From contig CALBSD010000128.1 of assembly GCA_937927625.1 (NCBI GenBank), positions 14,078-78,077 on the forward strand: DNA of 64,000 nt. The letters are read 5' to 3'. How positions within the stretch are numbered: the stretch's first letter is position 1; every line of letters starts with the position of its first letter. Positions 7,218 through 16,700 of this stretch are shown here, in pieces. Source of the stretch: an uncultured Actinomycetes bacterium (lineage in GTDB: Bacteria > Actinomycetota > Acidimicrobiia > Acidimicrobiales > Ilumatobacteraceae). The notes under the pieces are model-generated. The model made no database searches, was not told the origin of the DNA, and saw only the letters and a list, made by a program, of their open reading frames with translations. The translations under genes were made by a program, and so were the position numbers.

Positions 7218-7408
7218 GCGTCGGTCATCTCCACAGTGATGAGTGGACGTGCGCTGTCACCAACAACATTGACGGTGACGGCATTCGCCAAATAAAACCG
7301 GCGTTCGGTTTCCACTGCGTATCGGAACATGCCGACAACGTCTTGATACTCCTGAGCGAGTTTGTACTCGCGGTCAGCCTCGAAATCTTCGAGGTCGTCT
7401 GAGTTCAC
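7097..7408 (-). CDS. DUF2469 family protein
   Basis: A 103-residue protein that is nearly universal in Actinobacteria and has no known function. It starts MNSDDLEDFEADREYKLAQE and contains RFYLANAVTVNV and DAWVWDMYR, all typical of the family. In most actinobacteria it sits after rplS, lepB and rnhB and before yraN. Here it follows rplS after only 30 bases, so lepB and rnhB are missing from the locus. Its 3' end overlaps yraN by 121 bases. Confidence 0.9.
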   Translation of the reverse strand: MNSDDLEDFEADREYKLAQEYQDVVGMFRYAVETERRFYLANAVTVNVVGDSARPLITVEMTDAWVWDMYRKTRFIPSVKVLSFKDVNVEELPSDDIIGPEVL

Positions 7409-7438
7409 CAGTGCAACCAGTGACCAGAAACGAGTGGC

Positions 7439-7786
7439 TTACGCTTCGCGCTTTTCGCGAATCTTTGCAGCCTTACCAACGCGATCGCGGAGGTAGTACA
7501 ACTTCGCACGACGAACGTCGCCACGACGGAGAACCTCGATCTTTGCAACAGATGGGCTGTGCTTAGGGAAGGTGCGCTCGACGCCTACGCCGTAGGAGAG
7601 CTTGCGAACTGTGTAGGTCTCTGCAATGCCAGAACCTTGAATGGCCATGATGTTGCCCTGGAAAATCTGGATGCGCTCTTTGCCAGATTCAACAACGCGT
7701 ACGTGCACCTTGACTTCATCACCAGGGAAGAAAGTTGGGATGTCATCGCGCATGTTCTGGTTGTCAACGATGTCTGTGCTCTTCAT
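7439..7786 (-). CDS. rplS: 50S ribosomal protein L19
   Basis: L19 sits at the 30S-50S interface and helps form an intersubunit bridge. The 115 residues show the family signature FFPGDEVKVHVRV near the N-terminus, then RIQIFQGNIMAIQGSG, the basic VRKLSYGVGVERTFP region, and RRGDVRRAKLYYLRDR at the end. It follows trmD by 33 bases in the classic rpsP-rimM-trmD-rplS ribosome and tRNA maturation operon. Confidence 0.98.
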   Translation of the reverse strand: MKSTDIVDNQNMRDDIPTFFPGDEVKVHVRVVESGKERIQIFQGNIMAIQGSGIAETYTVRKLSYGVGVERTFPKHSPSVAKIEVLRRGDVRRAKLYYLRDRVGKAAKIREKREA

Positions 7787-7819
7787 GATGATTCCTTGGC
7801 GACTGAGATGTGGACGGCA

Positions 7820-8587
7820 CTAGGCCTGTTCGGGCTGACCCGAAGCGAAGATAGAAGGATACGAGGCGAAGGGCACCCCTTCCAACAGTTGTTTCTCAGC
7901 TTCTGTTAATCCCCCGCGGGCCTCAATGAGGTCGGGGCGCTGCTGAAGGGTGCGCCAGAGGGCCTGGGCATGGCGCCAGCGGGCCACTTTGGCATGATCT
8001 CCGCCCCTCAGAACCTCAGGCACTTCCCATCCCCGAAACTCTGCAGGCCGGGTGTACTGGGGCTCTTCCAGCAAGCCAGATTCCCCAAAACTCTCTGTGA
8101 CCGGCGATTCGGCATTTCCCATCACTCCAGGAATGAGGCGGGTGACGGCTTCAATCATGAGACATGCCGCGACTTCCCCGCCTGCCAACACGACATCTCC
8201 GACGGACACCTCATGGTCCACCAAGTGCTCGCGCACGCGCTGGTCGACGCCTTCGTAGCGTCCACACAACAAACTGAAGCCAGAACCCGCGGCCAGCGTA
8301 TGAGCCATATCTTGGTCGAACTTCTGACCGCCGGGGCCAAGAAGAATCAACGGACGGGAAGGGTTGGCGGCTTCGACAGCAGCGAAAATGGGCTCGGGAC
8401 GCATGAGCATGCCGGCCCCCCCACCAAATGGGGTGTCGTCCACCGAGCGATGCACGTCGGTTGAGTAATCACGGATGTTGTGATTGCGCAGATCGATGGC
8501 ACCCGAGGAACGTGCGCGACCCAAAAGACTGTGCGAGCAGAACCCGTCGACCATCTCGGGGAACAAGGTGAAGACATCGATACGCAC
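7820..8587 (-). CDS. trmD: tRNA (guanine-37-N1)-methyltransferase
   Basis: TrmD uses SAM to methylate G37 next to the anticodon and so prevents +1 frameshifting. It is a SPOUT-class knotted enzyme. Clear motifs are the start RIDVFTLFPEM, DDTPFGGGAGM (residues about 50-60), LLCGRYEGVDQRV, and VGDVVLAGGEVA with the catalytic aspartate. The C-terminal TRPAEFRGWEVPEVLRGGDH is also typical. The start is GTG at 8587. The 255-residue length is normal, and it lies 13 bases after rimM. Confidence 0.98.
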   Translation of the reverse strand: MRIDVFTLFPEMVDGFCSHSLLGRARSSGAIDLRNHNIRDYSTDVHRSVDDTPFGGGAGMLMRPEPIFAAVEAANPSRPLILLGPGGQKFDQDMAHTLAAGSGFSLLCGRYEGVDQRVREHLVDHEVSVGDVVLAGGEVAACLMIEAVTRLIPGVMGNAESPVTESFGESGLLEEPQYTRPAEFRGWEVPEVLRGGDHAKVARWRHAQALWRTLQQRPDLIEARGGLTEAEKQLLEGVPFASYPSIFASGQPEQA

Positions 8588-8600
8588 GATGTGACGCTAC

Positions 8601-9107
8601 CTATTCGCCAGAGAGCGCTTCGCGCAATCCGGCCGGCGGGTTAATAATCGTGGTGCCACCATCGGTGGAGACGATGAAAGGTGCGGGCACAAGAACGCCG
8701 CCTTCAATTTCCAAGATGTCATGCGCAGGGTTCTGCAGAACTCCTGTGCAAGTGCCCCAATTCTCCCCGGTTGTATCCACGACTTGAGAACCGATGAGTT
8801 GATGCACCCAAAGACCGTCTTCGTCTTCAACAGGTGCCGCATAGAGAAACTTGTTTGTCAACTTTTCTGCATCGTTACGGTCATCGCATCCTTCGAAGTG
8901 AACAACGAAACGATCTTGCTGCCGACGCACTGTTGCAATTGTGAGCGTGCGCTGACCAGAGGTATCCAGAATTGTGAACGTTGCACCAACGGCATGGCGT
9001 GATGGGACGTCAGAAGTGAGAGAAATGAATAGGTCTCCACGGACGCCATGAGGCTTTCCGATTCGGCCAACTTCAAGAAGGCCTTCAGGAGGTGTGTGTG
9101 CGCTCAA
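8601..9107 (-). CDS. rimM: 16S rRNA processing factor RimM
   Basis: RimM binds ribosomal protein S19 and assists maturation of the 30S head. The 168-residue protein has the N-terminal beta-barrel motif LLEVGRIGKPHGVRGDL and a C-terminal PRC-barrel domain (LIGSQVVDTTGENWGTCTGVL, LVPAPFIVS). The only start codon available in frame is TTG at 9107, nine bases after the khpA stop, with no clear ribosome binding site. Translational coupling to khpA is likely. Confidence 0.95.
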   Translation of the reverse strand: MSAHTPPEGLLEVGRIGKPHGVRGDLFISLTSDVPSRHAVGATFTILDTSGQRTLTIATVRRQQDRFVVHFEGCDDRNDAEKLTNKFLYAAPVEDEDGLWVHQLIGSQVVDTTGENWGTCTGVLQNPAHDILEIEGGVLVPAPFIVSTDGGTTIINPPAGLREALSGE

Positions 9108-9113
9108 AAATGA

Positions 9114-9389
9114 TTATGCGTCAACAAAATCAACGTCGACATCGACATCGTCATTTGTTGCAGCAGCACGCACAACTGTGCGAATGCTTTGTGCGGTACG
9201 ACCACGACGGCCGATAACACGACCAAGATCGCCAGGACCTACTCGAACTTCGAGAAGGATCTTGTCGCCCTTGCCGGGACCAGAAGTGACATTGACTGCA
9301 TCTGCATCGTCAACAATGCTGCGCACGATGTGCGTGAGCACCGCGATTGCGATGGGTGCTTCAAGTGTGTTCGCGTCGAACTCTGACAC
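9114..9389 (-). CDS. khpA: KH-domain RNA-binding protein KhpA
   Basis: A 91-residue single-KH-domain RNA-binding protein (YlqC/KhpA family), usually placed between rpsP and rimM as here. The KH signature DLGRVIGRRGRTAQSIRTVV lies at residues 54-73. The tail is strikingly acidic, with repeated Val-Asp. The GTG at 9389 is the likely start (MSEFDAN...), four bases from the rpsP stop; a longer frame into rpsP would be out of character. In other bacteria KhpA pairs with KhpB to control cell division and sRNA binding. Confidence 0.93.
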   Translation of the reverse strand: MSEFDANTLEAPIAIAVLTHIVRSIVDDADAVNVTSGPGKGDKILLEVRVGPGDLGRVIGRRGRTAQSIRTVVRAAATNDDVDVDVDFVDA

Positions 9390-9393
9390 GGGA

Positions 9394-9663
9394 CTACTTG
9401 GACTTGGCTGCGGTGAACTGTTCCCAGGCGCCGCTGATTTCGAGAAGCTTGCGAACGCGCTCAGTGGGCTGTGCACCCTGCATGAGCCACTTCACGGCCT
9501 TGTCGTTGTCGATCGTGATTGTCGATGGCTCGGTGCGTGGGTTGTACTGACCGAGGATCTCGATGAAGCGACCGTCGCGTGCACGACGTGAATCAGCTGC
9601 GATAACGCGGTACTGAGGTTGCTTGGTCTTGCCGACGCGTGTGAGGCGGATTTTGACTGCCAT
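9394..9663 (-). CDS. rpsP: 30S ribosomal protein S16
   Basis: S16 is a primary-binding 30S assembly protein. The 89 residues begin MAVKIRLTRVGKTKQPQYR and include RDGRFIEILGQYNP, both diagnostic. CAGGAG lies about ten bases upstream of the ATG. The 100 bases between rpsP and ffh (9664-9763) hold a GAAAGGGCCCTTTTC palindrome but no gene. rpsP opens the sub-cluster rpsP-khpA-rimM-trmD-rplS. Confidence 0.98.
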   Translation of the reverse strand: MAVKIRLTRVGKTKQPQYRVIAADSRRARDGRFIEILGQYNPRTEPSTITIDNDKAVKWLMQGAQPTERVRKLLEISGAWEQFTAAKSK

Positions 9664-9763
9664 GTTGCGAATTCTCCTGAAAGGGCCCTTTTCGGGGACT
9701 AGGTAAGGCTAGCGGTGGAGAACCCAAGACCCCAACGGGAACGACAGGGTTTCGGCCAGCGAT

Positions 9764-11218
9764 TTACTTGAAAAATGGTGGCATGCCGCCAGGGGCGCCC
9801 GGAGCACCAGGGCCACCTGGGCCAGGGAAACCAGGGAATCCTCCTTGGCCACCCATCATGTCGCCCAGCTGCTGCATGGCTTGGCGCTTGTTGATCTTGC
9901 CCGGCTTGCCCTTGCCGCCCTTGCCCTGAGGCTTGGCGAGGCCGCCCATGCGCTTCATCATCTTCTGCATTTCCGTGAATTGCTTGACGAGACGGTTGAT
10001 GTCGGCGACCTGGGTGCCACTGCCCTTGGCAATACGGGTACGGCGACTGCCGTTGATGATGCTGGGGTCGCGGCGCTCTTCGAGGGTCATCGATCGGATG
10101 ATGGCTTCGGTGACCTTGACCTGGTCGTCGCCAATTTGAGCGTTCTTCATTTCCTTCGGCATGCCCGGGAGCATTCCCATGATTCCGGAAAGTGGACCCA
10201 TTTTCTTGAGTTGCTGTAACTGCTCGAGGAAGTCTTCGAGGGTGAACTGACCCTCGAGCATGCGCTGAGCGGCTTCTTCGGCTTTGTCTTGTTCGAAGAC
10301 CTTTTCGGCCTGCTCAATGAGAGTGAGCATGTCGCCCATTCCCAAGATGCGTCCGGCCATGCGATCAGGATGGAACTGCTCGAAGGCATCAATCTTTTCA
10401 CCGGTGGCGGCGAATGCAATCGGACGACCAATGACGGTCTTCACGGAGAGCGCAGCACCACCGCGCGCATCACCATCGAGCTTGGAAAGAATCACACCGT
10501 CAATCGAGAGACGTTGGTGGAATGCATCAGCAACACTGACGGCGTCCTGACCAGTCATCGCATCGACAACAAGGAAGGTGTAGTTCGGCTTCACAGTGGA
10601 AGAGATGTCTGCGACTTGGCGCATCATCTCTTCGTCAATGGCGAGACGACCGGCGGTGTCAACAATGACAACGTCTTTGCCGAGTCGCTTTGCTTCGTCT
10701 AAACCACGACGCGCAGTTGCAACAGGGTCACCAGGTTCCGAGAACACAGGAACACTGATTTGATTTGCCAACGTGCGCAACTGTTCAACTGCTGCAGGAC
10801 GCTGAAGGTCTGCACCCACCAACAATGGTTGGCGACCTTGTGACTTAAACCAGCGCGCAAGTTTTGCTGCGCTAGTGGTTTTACCTGAACCTTGCAGACC
10901 AGCCATGAGCACCACTGTTGGCGGCTGGCTTGCATATGTGATCTTGAGTGTTTCGCCACCCAACATCGCAACGAGTTCAGCATTAACGATCTTGACGATT
11001 TGCTGGCTGGGGTCGAGAGCTTCCGAAACGGTTGCGCCGATTGCTTGTTCGCGAATACGCGCAACAACATCGCGCACGACTCCGATGTTGACGTCTGCTT
11101 CAAGAAGTGCGGTGCGAATTTCGCCCATGACTTCATCGACATCAGCCTCGGTGAGACGGCCCTTGCCTTTGAGTCGCTTGACTATTCCTTGTAAGCGGTC
11201 GCCGAGTGAATCAAACAT
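9764..11218 (-). CDS. ffh: Signal recognition particle protein Ffh
   Basis: Ffh is the SRP54 GTPase that binds signal sequences together with 4.5S RNA and docks with FtsY to target membrane proteins. The 484 residues show the N domain (1-85), the G domain with GLQGSGKT at 107-114, VGADLQRPAA, DTAGR and SKLDGDARGG, and a methionine-rich M domain from about 320 onward (GIMGMLPGMPKEM, MQKMMKRMGG). The extreme C-terminus is a Gly-Pro-rich tail of about 25 residues. No 4.5S RNA gene was found in the window. Confidence 0.98.
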   Translation of the reverse strand: MFDSLGDRLQGIVKRLKGKGRLTEADVDEVMGEIRTALLEADVNIGVVRDVVARIREQAIGATVSEALDPSQQIVKIVNAELVAMLGGETLKITYASQPPTVVLMAGLQGSGKTTSAAKLARWFKSQGRQPLLVGADLQRPAAVEQLRTLANQISVPVFSEPGDPVATARRGLDEAKRLGKDVVIVDTAGRLAIDEEMMRQVADISSTVKPNYTFLVVDAMTGQDAVSVADAFHQRLSIDGVILSKLDGDARGGAALSVKTVIGRPIAFAATGEKIDAFEQFHPDRMAGRILGMGDMLTLIEQAEKVFEQDKAEEAAQRMLEGQFTLEDFLEQLQQLKKMGPLSGIMGMLPGMPKEMKNAQIGDDQVKVTEAIIRSMTLEERRDPSIINGSRRTRIAKGSGTQVADINRLVKQFTEMQKMMKRMGGLAKPQGKGGKGKPGKINKRQAMQQLGDMMGGQGGFPGFPGPGGPGAPGAPGGMPPFFK

Positions 11219-11253
11219 CGTTGTTCAGGTTACCGACTCAGACTTCGAGCGGT

Positions 11254-12537
11254 TTAGCCCACTGTGATTGCGATGACTGTTCCATGCTTCACGCTCAGAT
11301 TCACTCGGTTTTTCGAATAATCCTGCGTCAACATAAAGAATTCGCCATCACGAGCAGCGATACGCACGACCCAACCATTAGCCATTGCCACCTTGGTGGC
11401 CTCAGCCTCTGGAAGACCGAGCAACTGCTGTGATGTGTTGTCATCAAGTGGTTGCGATGGTGTTGGTGGAGCGACTCCCCCACTGACGGGAACCGTTTCC
11501 GTCGTGACGGTTGCATCACGTGGCACGACGAGGTGGTCATTAGTGATTGCTAACACTGTGCCCACTTCACCATCGATGTTGAAGTACGTATACGCCGGCA
11601 ACAACATGTGCGTGAGATTCGCAAGCTTGGTTTCCATCAATGTGAAACGCACGCCCGTGATGGGAACCACAGTTGTCGAACTTGATGTTCCATCTGACGA
11701 CGATGTTGACGTCGACGATGTTGCGGCAAGACGAGTCACAGAACCGATTGTTGCGTAGATCGGATTGTTCAATCGCTTCACTGCTTCAGTTGGAGTAAGG
11801 ATGGGGAAACGTCCCGCCATTGCAATGGCAATCATTGGACCCGAAGCCGACATCAACTCGCCGTTTGTGTCGTAGATGAATTGAGTCGCAAGGTTGGTCT
11901 TGACGCCACCCAATGTGAGAAGACCCGTGACGACAGTTGAGTTCCCGACCTGCTCTGCGCTTAACGGATAGTTGGTGGGCACCATGTCGGCACGCGCAAG
12001 AATTTGGTTTGTTCGACGAATTGCTTCTCCAGTAGACAGCAACGGGGTCTTAGTCTCATTGTGCCGTTGACAATTTGTTTCTGGCGATGCGCACGCACCA
12101 GCCGACGGTGCAGATGACTGCTCCGTGCCGTTGCTGTACGTCCACCAACCGCCTGCTTCGTCAACAAACAAATGTGCGAAGTGAGGTTTGCCTGTCGAGT
12201 CTTTTACAACGTATGAGTTGTCATTAATTTTTTCGACGAGGCCTTGAATGTTGAGCGCAAAAGCAATCTTTGTTAACTCACCTGCAGGTTTACGACGACG
12301 CCCAATTGACCACGCCAAGAGGCGATTACCCAGATCAGGAAGTTGCCCTCGAACATCGAAAGTGACCGTGTTTGGAACCGAGTCGACAGGAGCACCCATT
12401 TCCTCCAACGACATGCGCACTTGACCCGACTCGCTTTGCGAAGAAGCGAGCAAGATTTTCACCGGTCCGTCATGCACACACGATGTCAGCGCAAGAGCAC
12501 CAACGACAGCAGCTGAGAGAAAGGAAGTGCGCTTCAT
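11254..12537 (-). CDS. Lipoprotein with Ser/Thr linker and I78-like C-terminal domain
   Basis: A 427-residue predicted lipoprotein lying between ftsY and ffh. The signal peptide ends in a lipobox LTSC with the modified cysteine at residue 20; the ATG at 12537 is preferred to a GTG directly before it. A large extracytoplasmic region of unknown fold follows, broken by a Ser/Thr run (about residues 275-295) and a Pro-rich stretch. The last 60 residues (LLGLPEAEATKVAMANGW, RDGEFFMLTQDY, RVNLSVKHGTV) have the pattern of potato-inhibitor-I/I78-like domains. I do not recognise the whole protein. Its place inside an SRP gene pair may be incidental. Confidence 0.75.
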   Translation of the reverse strand: MKRTSFLSAAVVGALALTSCVHDGPVKILLASSQSESGQVRMSLEEMGAPVDSVPNTVTFDVRGQLPDLGNRLLAWSIGRRRKPAGELTKIAFALNIQGLVEKINDNSYVVKDSTGKPHFAHLFVDEAGGWWTYSNGTEQSSAPSAGACASPETNCQRHNETKTPLLSTGEAIRRTNQILARADMVPTNYPLSAEQVGNSTVVTGLLTLGGVKTNLATQFIYDTNGELMSASGPMIAIAMAGRFPILTPTEAVKRLNNPIYATIGSVTRLAATSSTSTSSSDGTSSSTTVVPITGVRFTLMETKLANLTHMLLPAYTYFNIDGEVGTVLAITNDHLVVPRDATVTTETVPVSGGVAPPTPSQPLDDNTSQQLLGLPEAEATKVAMANGWVVRIAARDGEFFMLTQDYSKNRVNLSVKHGTVIAITVG

Positions 12538-12555
12538 CACTGTTGAAGCGTAGGA

Positions 12556-13770
12556 CTATTCGAAGAGTGCGGAGACGTATTCCGCTGGGTCGAAGGCCAC
12601 AAGATCGTGTGCCCCCTCACCCAATCCGACCAATTTGACTGGAATTCCAAGGTCTGTCTCGATGGCGAACACGATGCCGCCTTTTGCGGAGCCATCAAGT
12701 TTGGTGAGAACAACGCCTGTGACGTCTGTGGCCGCTGCGAACTCACGTGCTTGAGAGAGACCGTTCTGACCAGTAGTTGCATCAATGACGAGCAACACTT
12801 CATTCACAGTGCCCTCAGCCTTTGCAGCAACGCGACGAACTTTCTTGAGTTCTTCCATCAGGTTCGACTTGTTCTGCAAACGTCCGGCCGTGTCGCCAAG
12901 AACAAGGTCAATGCCTTTTGCGGATGCGCTCTGAATGCCGTCGAAGATGACTGAAGCAGGATCGCCGCCTTCAGCACCACGCACATAGGAAGCACCGCAG
13001 CGTTCAGCCCAGACGAGAAGTTGTTCTGCTGCTGCAGCGCGGAACGTATCTCCTGCTGCCATTAATACTGTTGTGCCCGTTGCAGTTTGTGCAGTGCCGA
13101 TCTTTCCAATGGTGGTTGTCTTACCCACGCCGTTCACACCAACAAAGAGCCAAACGTTTGGCTTTGTTTCTGCATCAAGATGAAGTGTGCGGTCAGTGTC
13201 AGCAAGTTGTGCCGTCATGGCTTCGCGCAACGCATTAATTGCATCATCAGGAGTGCGGACACTTCCTGACTTTGCCGCAGCACGAATGGGATCAAGCAAA
13301 CGAGTTGTTAAACCGATTCCGATGTCTGCGCGCAAAAGTGTCTCTTCGAGTTCGTCCCATGCAGTGGCATCAAGGGAGCCGCGGCCGCGAATGGATTGGA
13401 AGGCGTTCGCAAACAAACTGCGCGTACGCCCCGCCTTCTCCTTCACCGTCGCAGGTTCGGCAGGCCCCTCTTCTTCAATGACGTGTTCGGCTTCGTCGCC
13501 GACTACCGATTCGTCACTTTTCGCAGGCTCTAACGTTTCCGAATCGGCAGCGGCGCCCGCCGAACTTGTCGTAACAGAAGAGGAATCGGCGGAGTCCGGT
13601 TCCGTGGCCGAAACCTTCGCACTTGTGCGGGTTTCGGTTGCGGAAGCCGGCTCTACAGCCGATTCCAGTTTTGAAGTGCGTGACTTCTTGGCGAGAACTG
13701 TTCCGCCCGAAAGCAGGACGAGGACTGCGACGAGGGGAAGAACGATGTTGATCGCCGAAGACGCGAGCAT
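12556..13770 (-). CDS. ftsY: SRP receptor FtsY
   Basis: FtsY is the membrane receptor GTPase for the SRP-ribosome complex. The protein has 404 residues. It starts with a membrane helix (about 7-26), as in other actinobacterial FtsY, then an acidic Ser/Ala/Glu-rich linker to about 110. The NG domain follows, with GVNGVGKT at 211-218, AAGDTFRAAAAEQL, GDTAGRLQNK, TKLDGSAKGG and the closing GLGEGAHDLVAFDP. It starts three bases after the smc stop, so the two are tightly coupled. Confidence 0.97.
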   Translation of the reverse strand: MLASSAINIVLPLVAVLVLLSGGTVLAKKSRTSKLESAVEPASATETRTSAKVSATEPDSADSSSVTTSSAGAAADSETLEPAKSDESVVGDEAEHVIEEEGPAEPATVKEKAGRTRSLFANAFQSIRGRGSLDATAWDELEETLLRADIGIGLTTRLLDPIRAAAKSGSVRTPDDAINALREAMTAQLADTDRTLHLDAETKPNVWLFVGVNGVGKTTTIGKIGTAQTATGTTVLMAAGDTFRAAAAEQLLVWAERCGASYVRGAEGGDPASVIFDGIQSASAKGIDLVLGDTAGRLQNKSNLMEELKKVRRVAAKAEGTVNEVLLVIDATTGQNGLSQAREFAAATDVTGVVLTKLDGSAKGGIVFAIETDLGIPVKLVGLGEGAHDLVAFDPAEYVSALFE

Positions 13771-13773
13771 GAC

Positions 13774-16700
13774 TTAGTTCCCTGCAGTGTTGCTTGCGCG
13801 CTCTGACACAACCTTGGACGAACCGCCTGGCTGCATTGAGACTCCCAGCAAGCAGTCGGCTGCTTCCATGGTGCGCTTTTGGTGACTCACGATGATGAGC
13901 TGCGCATCACGACGGAATTCTTGAACGAGTCCGAGGAAGCGATGCAAGTTCACATCGTCGAGAGCTGCCTCAACTTCGTCCATCACATAGAACGGAGAAG
14001 GACGACTGCGGAACACCGCGAATAAGTACGCGAGCGCAGTCAAGGAGCGCTCTCCACCAGACAGAAGCGACAACTTCTTGAAGGTCTTCCCTGGTGGCGT
14101 TGCTTCCACTTCAATACCGGTGTTCAGCATGTCGCCAGGACTGGTGAGTGCAAGCTTGCCCTTACCGCCGGGAAACAACAGCTGGAACAAGTCGGTGAAG
14201 TTCTTGCTGACATCTTCGAACGCCATTGCAAAGACTGTTTGAATTTCTTCGTCGATGGCTGCGATGACTTGAGCTAGTTCGCGACGAGAGTTGCGAACGT
14301 CGTTGAGCTGTTCTTCTAAGAAAGTATGGCGTTCTTGCAACTCAGTGAACTCTTGCAACGCTAATGGGTTAATCGGACCCATCAAACGAATGTCGCGCTC
14401 CAGTGCACGGGCACGATCTGCGTGGTCAACACCCTCTGCCACTTCTGGCATTGGTGAAGATTCAGCAACTTCTGGCTCCACTTCAAGCTCACGACGAATA
14501 AGTTCAACGGCGGCTTCGAGACGCATACGTGTCTCCGCCTCTTCTACGTCAACACGGCGACCACGCTCGCGCAATGCTTCCAACTGCTGCTCTGCTTCAG
14601 TCCGACCACGACGAGCGACATCAAGACGTGAGGTGATTTCACGCACTTCATCGCTTTGACGACGACGCATCTCGTAGAGCTCCGCAAGACGTGACTCGGC
14701 TGCCAATCGATGACCCTCTACCAATTCACCCAAGCGAGTGATGGCAAGCAGTGACGCCTCAATGCGCTGACGACGAACTCCGGCCTCAGCGCGAGCAGCA
14801 GTATCGACTTCCAAACGACGATCGGTTTCCTCAAGACGCTGCTTTAAGAACTGGTCGCGCTCACGCAATCCAGCGAGGCGCACTTCGAGATCCTTACGAC
14901 GCATCGCCATGTGTGCAGACTTTGAATCAATCGCCGCACGTGCTTCACCTTGTGCCTTTGCAGCAGCAATTTCTGCTGCTTCAGCATCTTCTAGTGCGGG
15001 CAACAGTCCTTCGAGTTCTGAAACGCGCTGCTGGTAACCCTCAATGCGGCCACGGATGTCATCGAGAGAGCCCAATGTCATTTCACGTTCCGCACCGTTA
15101 GAACGGCGATCATTCGTTGTCTTGGCAAGACGCTCGTTGGCGGCTTCAACGGCACGCACCTGACGATCAAGCTTTGTCTGTGTTTCGTTGATGCGCGTCC
15201 GAGCAGCAACCAACAACTTGCGCTGGTTCTCTACTTCTGTATCCAACGACTGCAACTCTGCAGTTGCAGCTTCCACTTCTTTGCGAGTCTCTTCGATGAC
15301 TTCGATGGAGCCAACTTCATCAGCAGCACCCAAGCGCCAACCCGACGGTGCCAACTTGTCACCGCGACGTGTCACCACAATCGCGCTGGAGTTTGCTTCA
15401 ACGATGTCAATAGCGCCAGCAATGTCGTTTGCACATCCGACGGACGACAACAAGGAATCCAACAATGAACCGAGCTGATTAGGTGCATCATTTGATGGAC
15501 GAACATGGGAACGAACTGATTCGACACCACCGGGCAAAGGACCCGATGCGCCGCGGTTGAGCCCAAGAGCAATCACTGCACCGTTGTGATCAACATTGCG
15601 CAACTGGTCAATAGCGCGACGTGCCGATGCTGGGTTGGAAACAACGATGGAAGCCAACGTGTCGCCAAGCGCTGCCTTCACTGCAGCATCCCAGCCTTGG
15701 TCGATATCAAGAAGATCAACGAGTGCCCCAACAACACCCTCAATTTGAGCAAGGTGTTCGGCTCCAGTACGTGCACGGGTAGAGGCCATTGCTGCTTCAA
15801 GGGCCTCAAGTCGTGCTGATGCCCGAGCTGCGCGACGCTCTGCAGATGCACGACCTTGTTGTGCAGCATCACCAACATTCTCTGCCGTGTCACGCTCAGT
15901 TTGAGCGGTTGCTAGTTCGGAACGAAGTATGCCGACCGACGCTTCTGCTTGCGCAAGCTCTGCCTGCAATCCATCAATAGTTCCGACAAATGCATTGTCA
16001 CGATTTTCAATCTGCTCAATGCGTGCTTGCAACTTCTGGATTTCACCAGCACCTTGCTCCACTGTGTTGCGCAATGTACGAAGCTCACCTCGTACTTCAG
16101 CAGCAGCAGTGGATGCTTCGTTGCCTTGCACGGTGTGGAACAAACCTTGTTCGTTGCGCTCACGCTCGAACGCATCTTCTTCCACTTGCAGAGCATCACT
16201 CTCGCTAATCGCAATGGTGAGTCCACGTTCCACCTCGGCAAGGTCATCACGCATCTCTGCTGCATCAGCTTCAAGCGCTGCAACGACATCTTCAGCAATG
16301 AGTTGACCCTGGTCACGCTCCATAGAGCGACGGCGCTCTGCAATTACTGCGACAAGACCACGTGCGCGCTCGCGCAACTGCTCGACCTTCATGAGCTCAT
16401 CATTCAGCCCAGAGGCACCACGGGCCGCGAGTTCTTCCTCAGCAGTACGAACATCGGCTTCAAGCGTGTTCATCAGTTCGCGCAATTCGCGTTCGGATGA
16501 ATCGCTGCCAGCCTTCTCGGCTTCTAACTGAGCAAGTTTTTCGCGCAATCCAGCCACTTCACGCCCAGAGAGATACAAGCGCAATGCGCGCAGTTCGCCC
16601 ACGACTTCTTCGTAACGACGTGCTGCTTCGGCCTGGCGCTCGAGAGGACGCAACTGGCGGCGTACTTCACGAATGAGGTCTTGCACGCGCAACAAGTTTG

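Noticed and set aside
13187..13777. 196-codon plus-strand frame rich in Ser/Ala
   Set aside because: Antisense to the low-complexity linker of ftsY.
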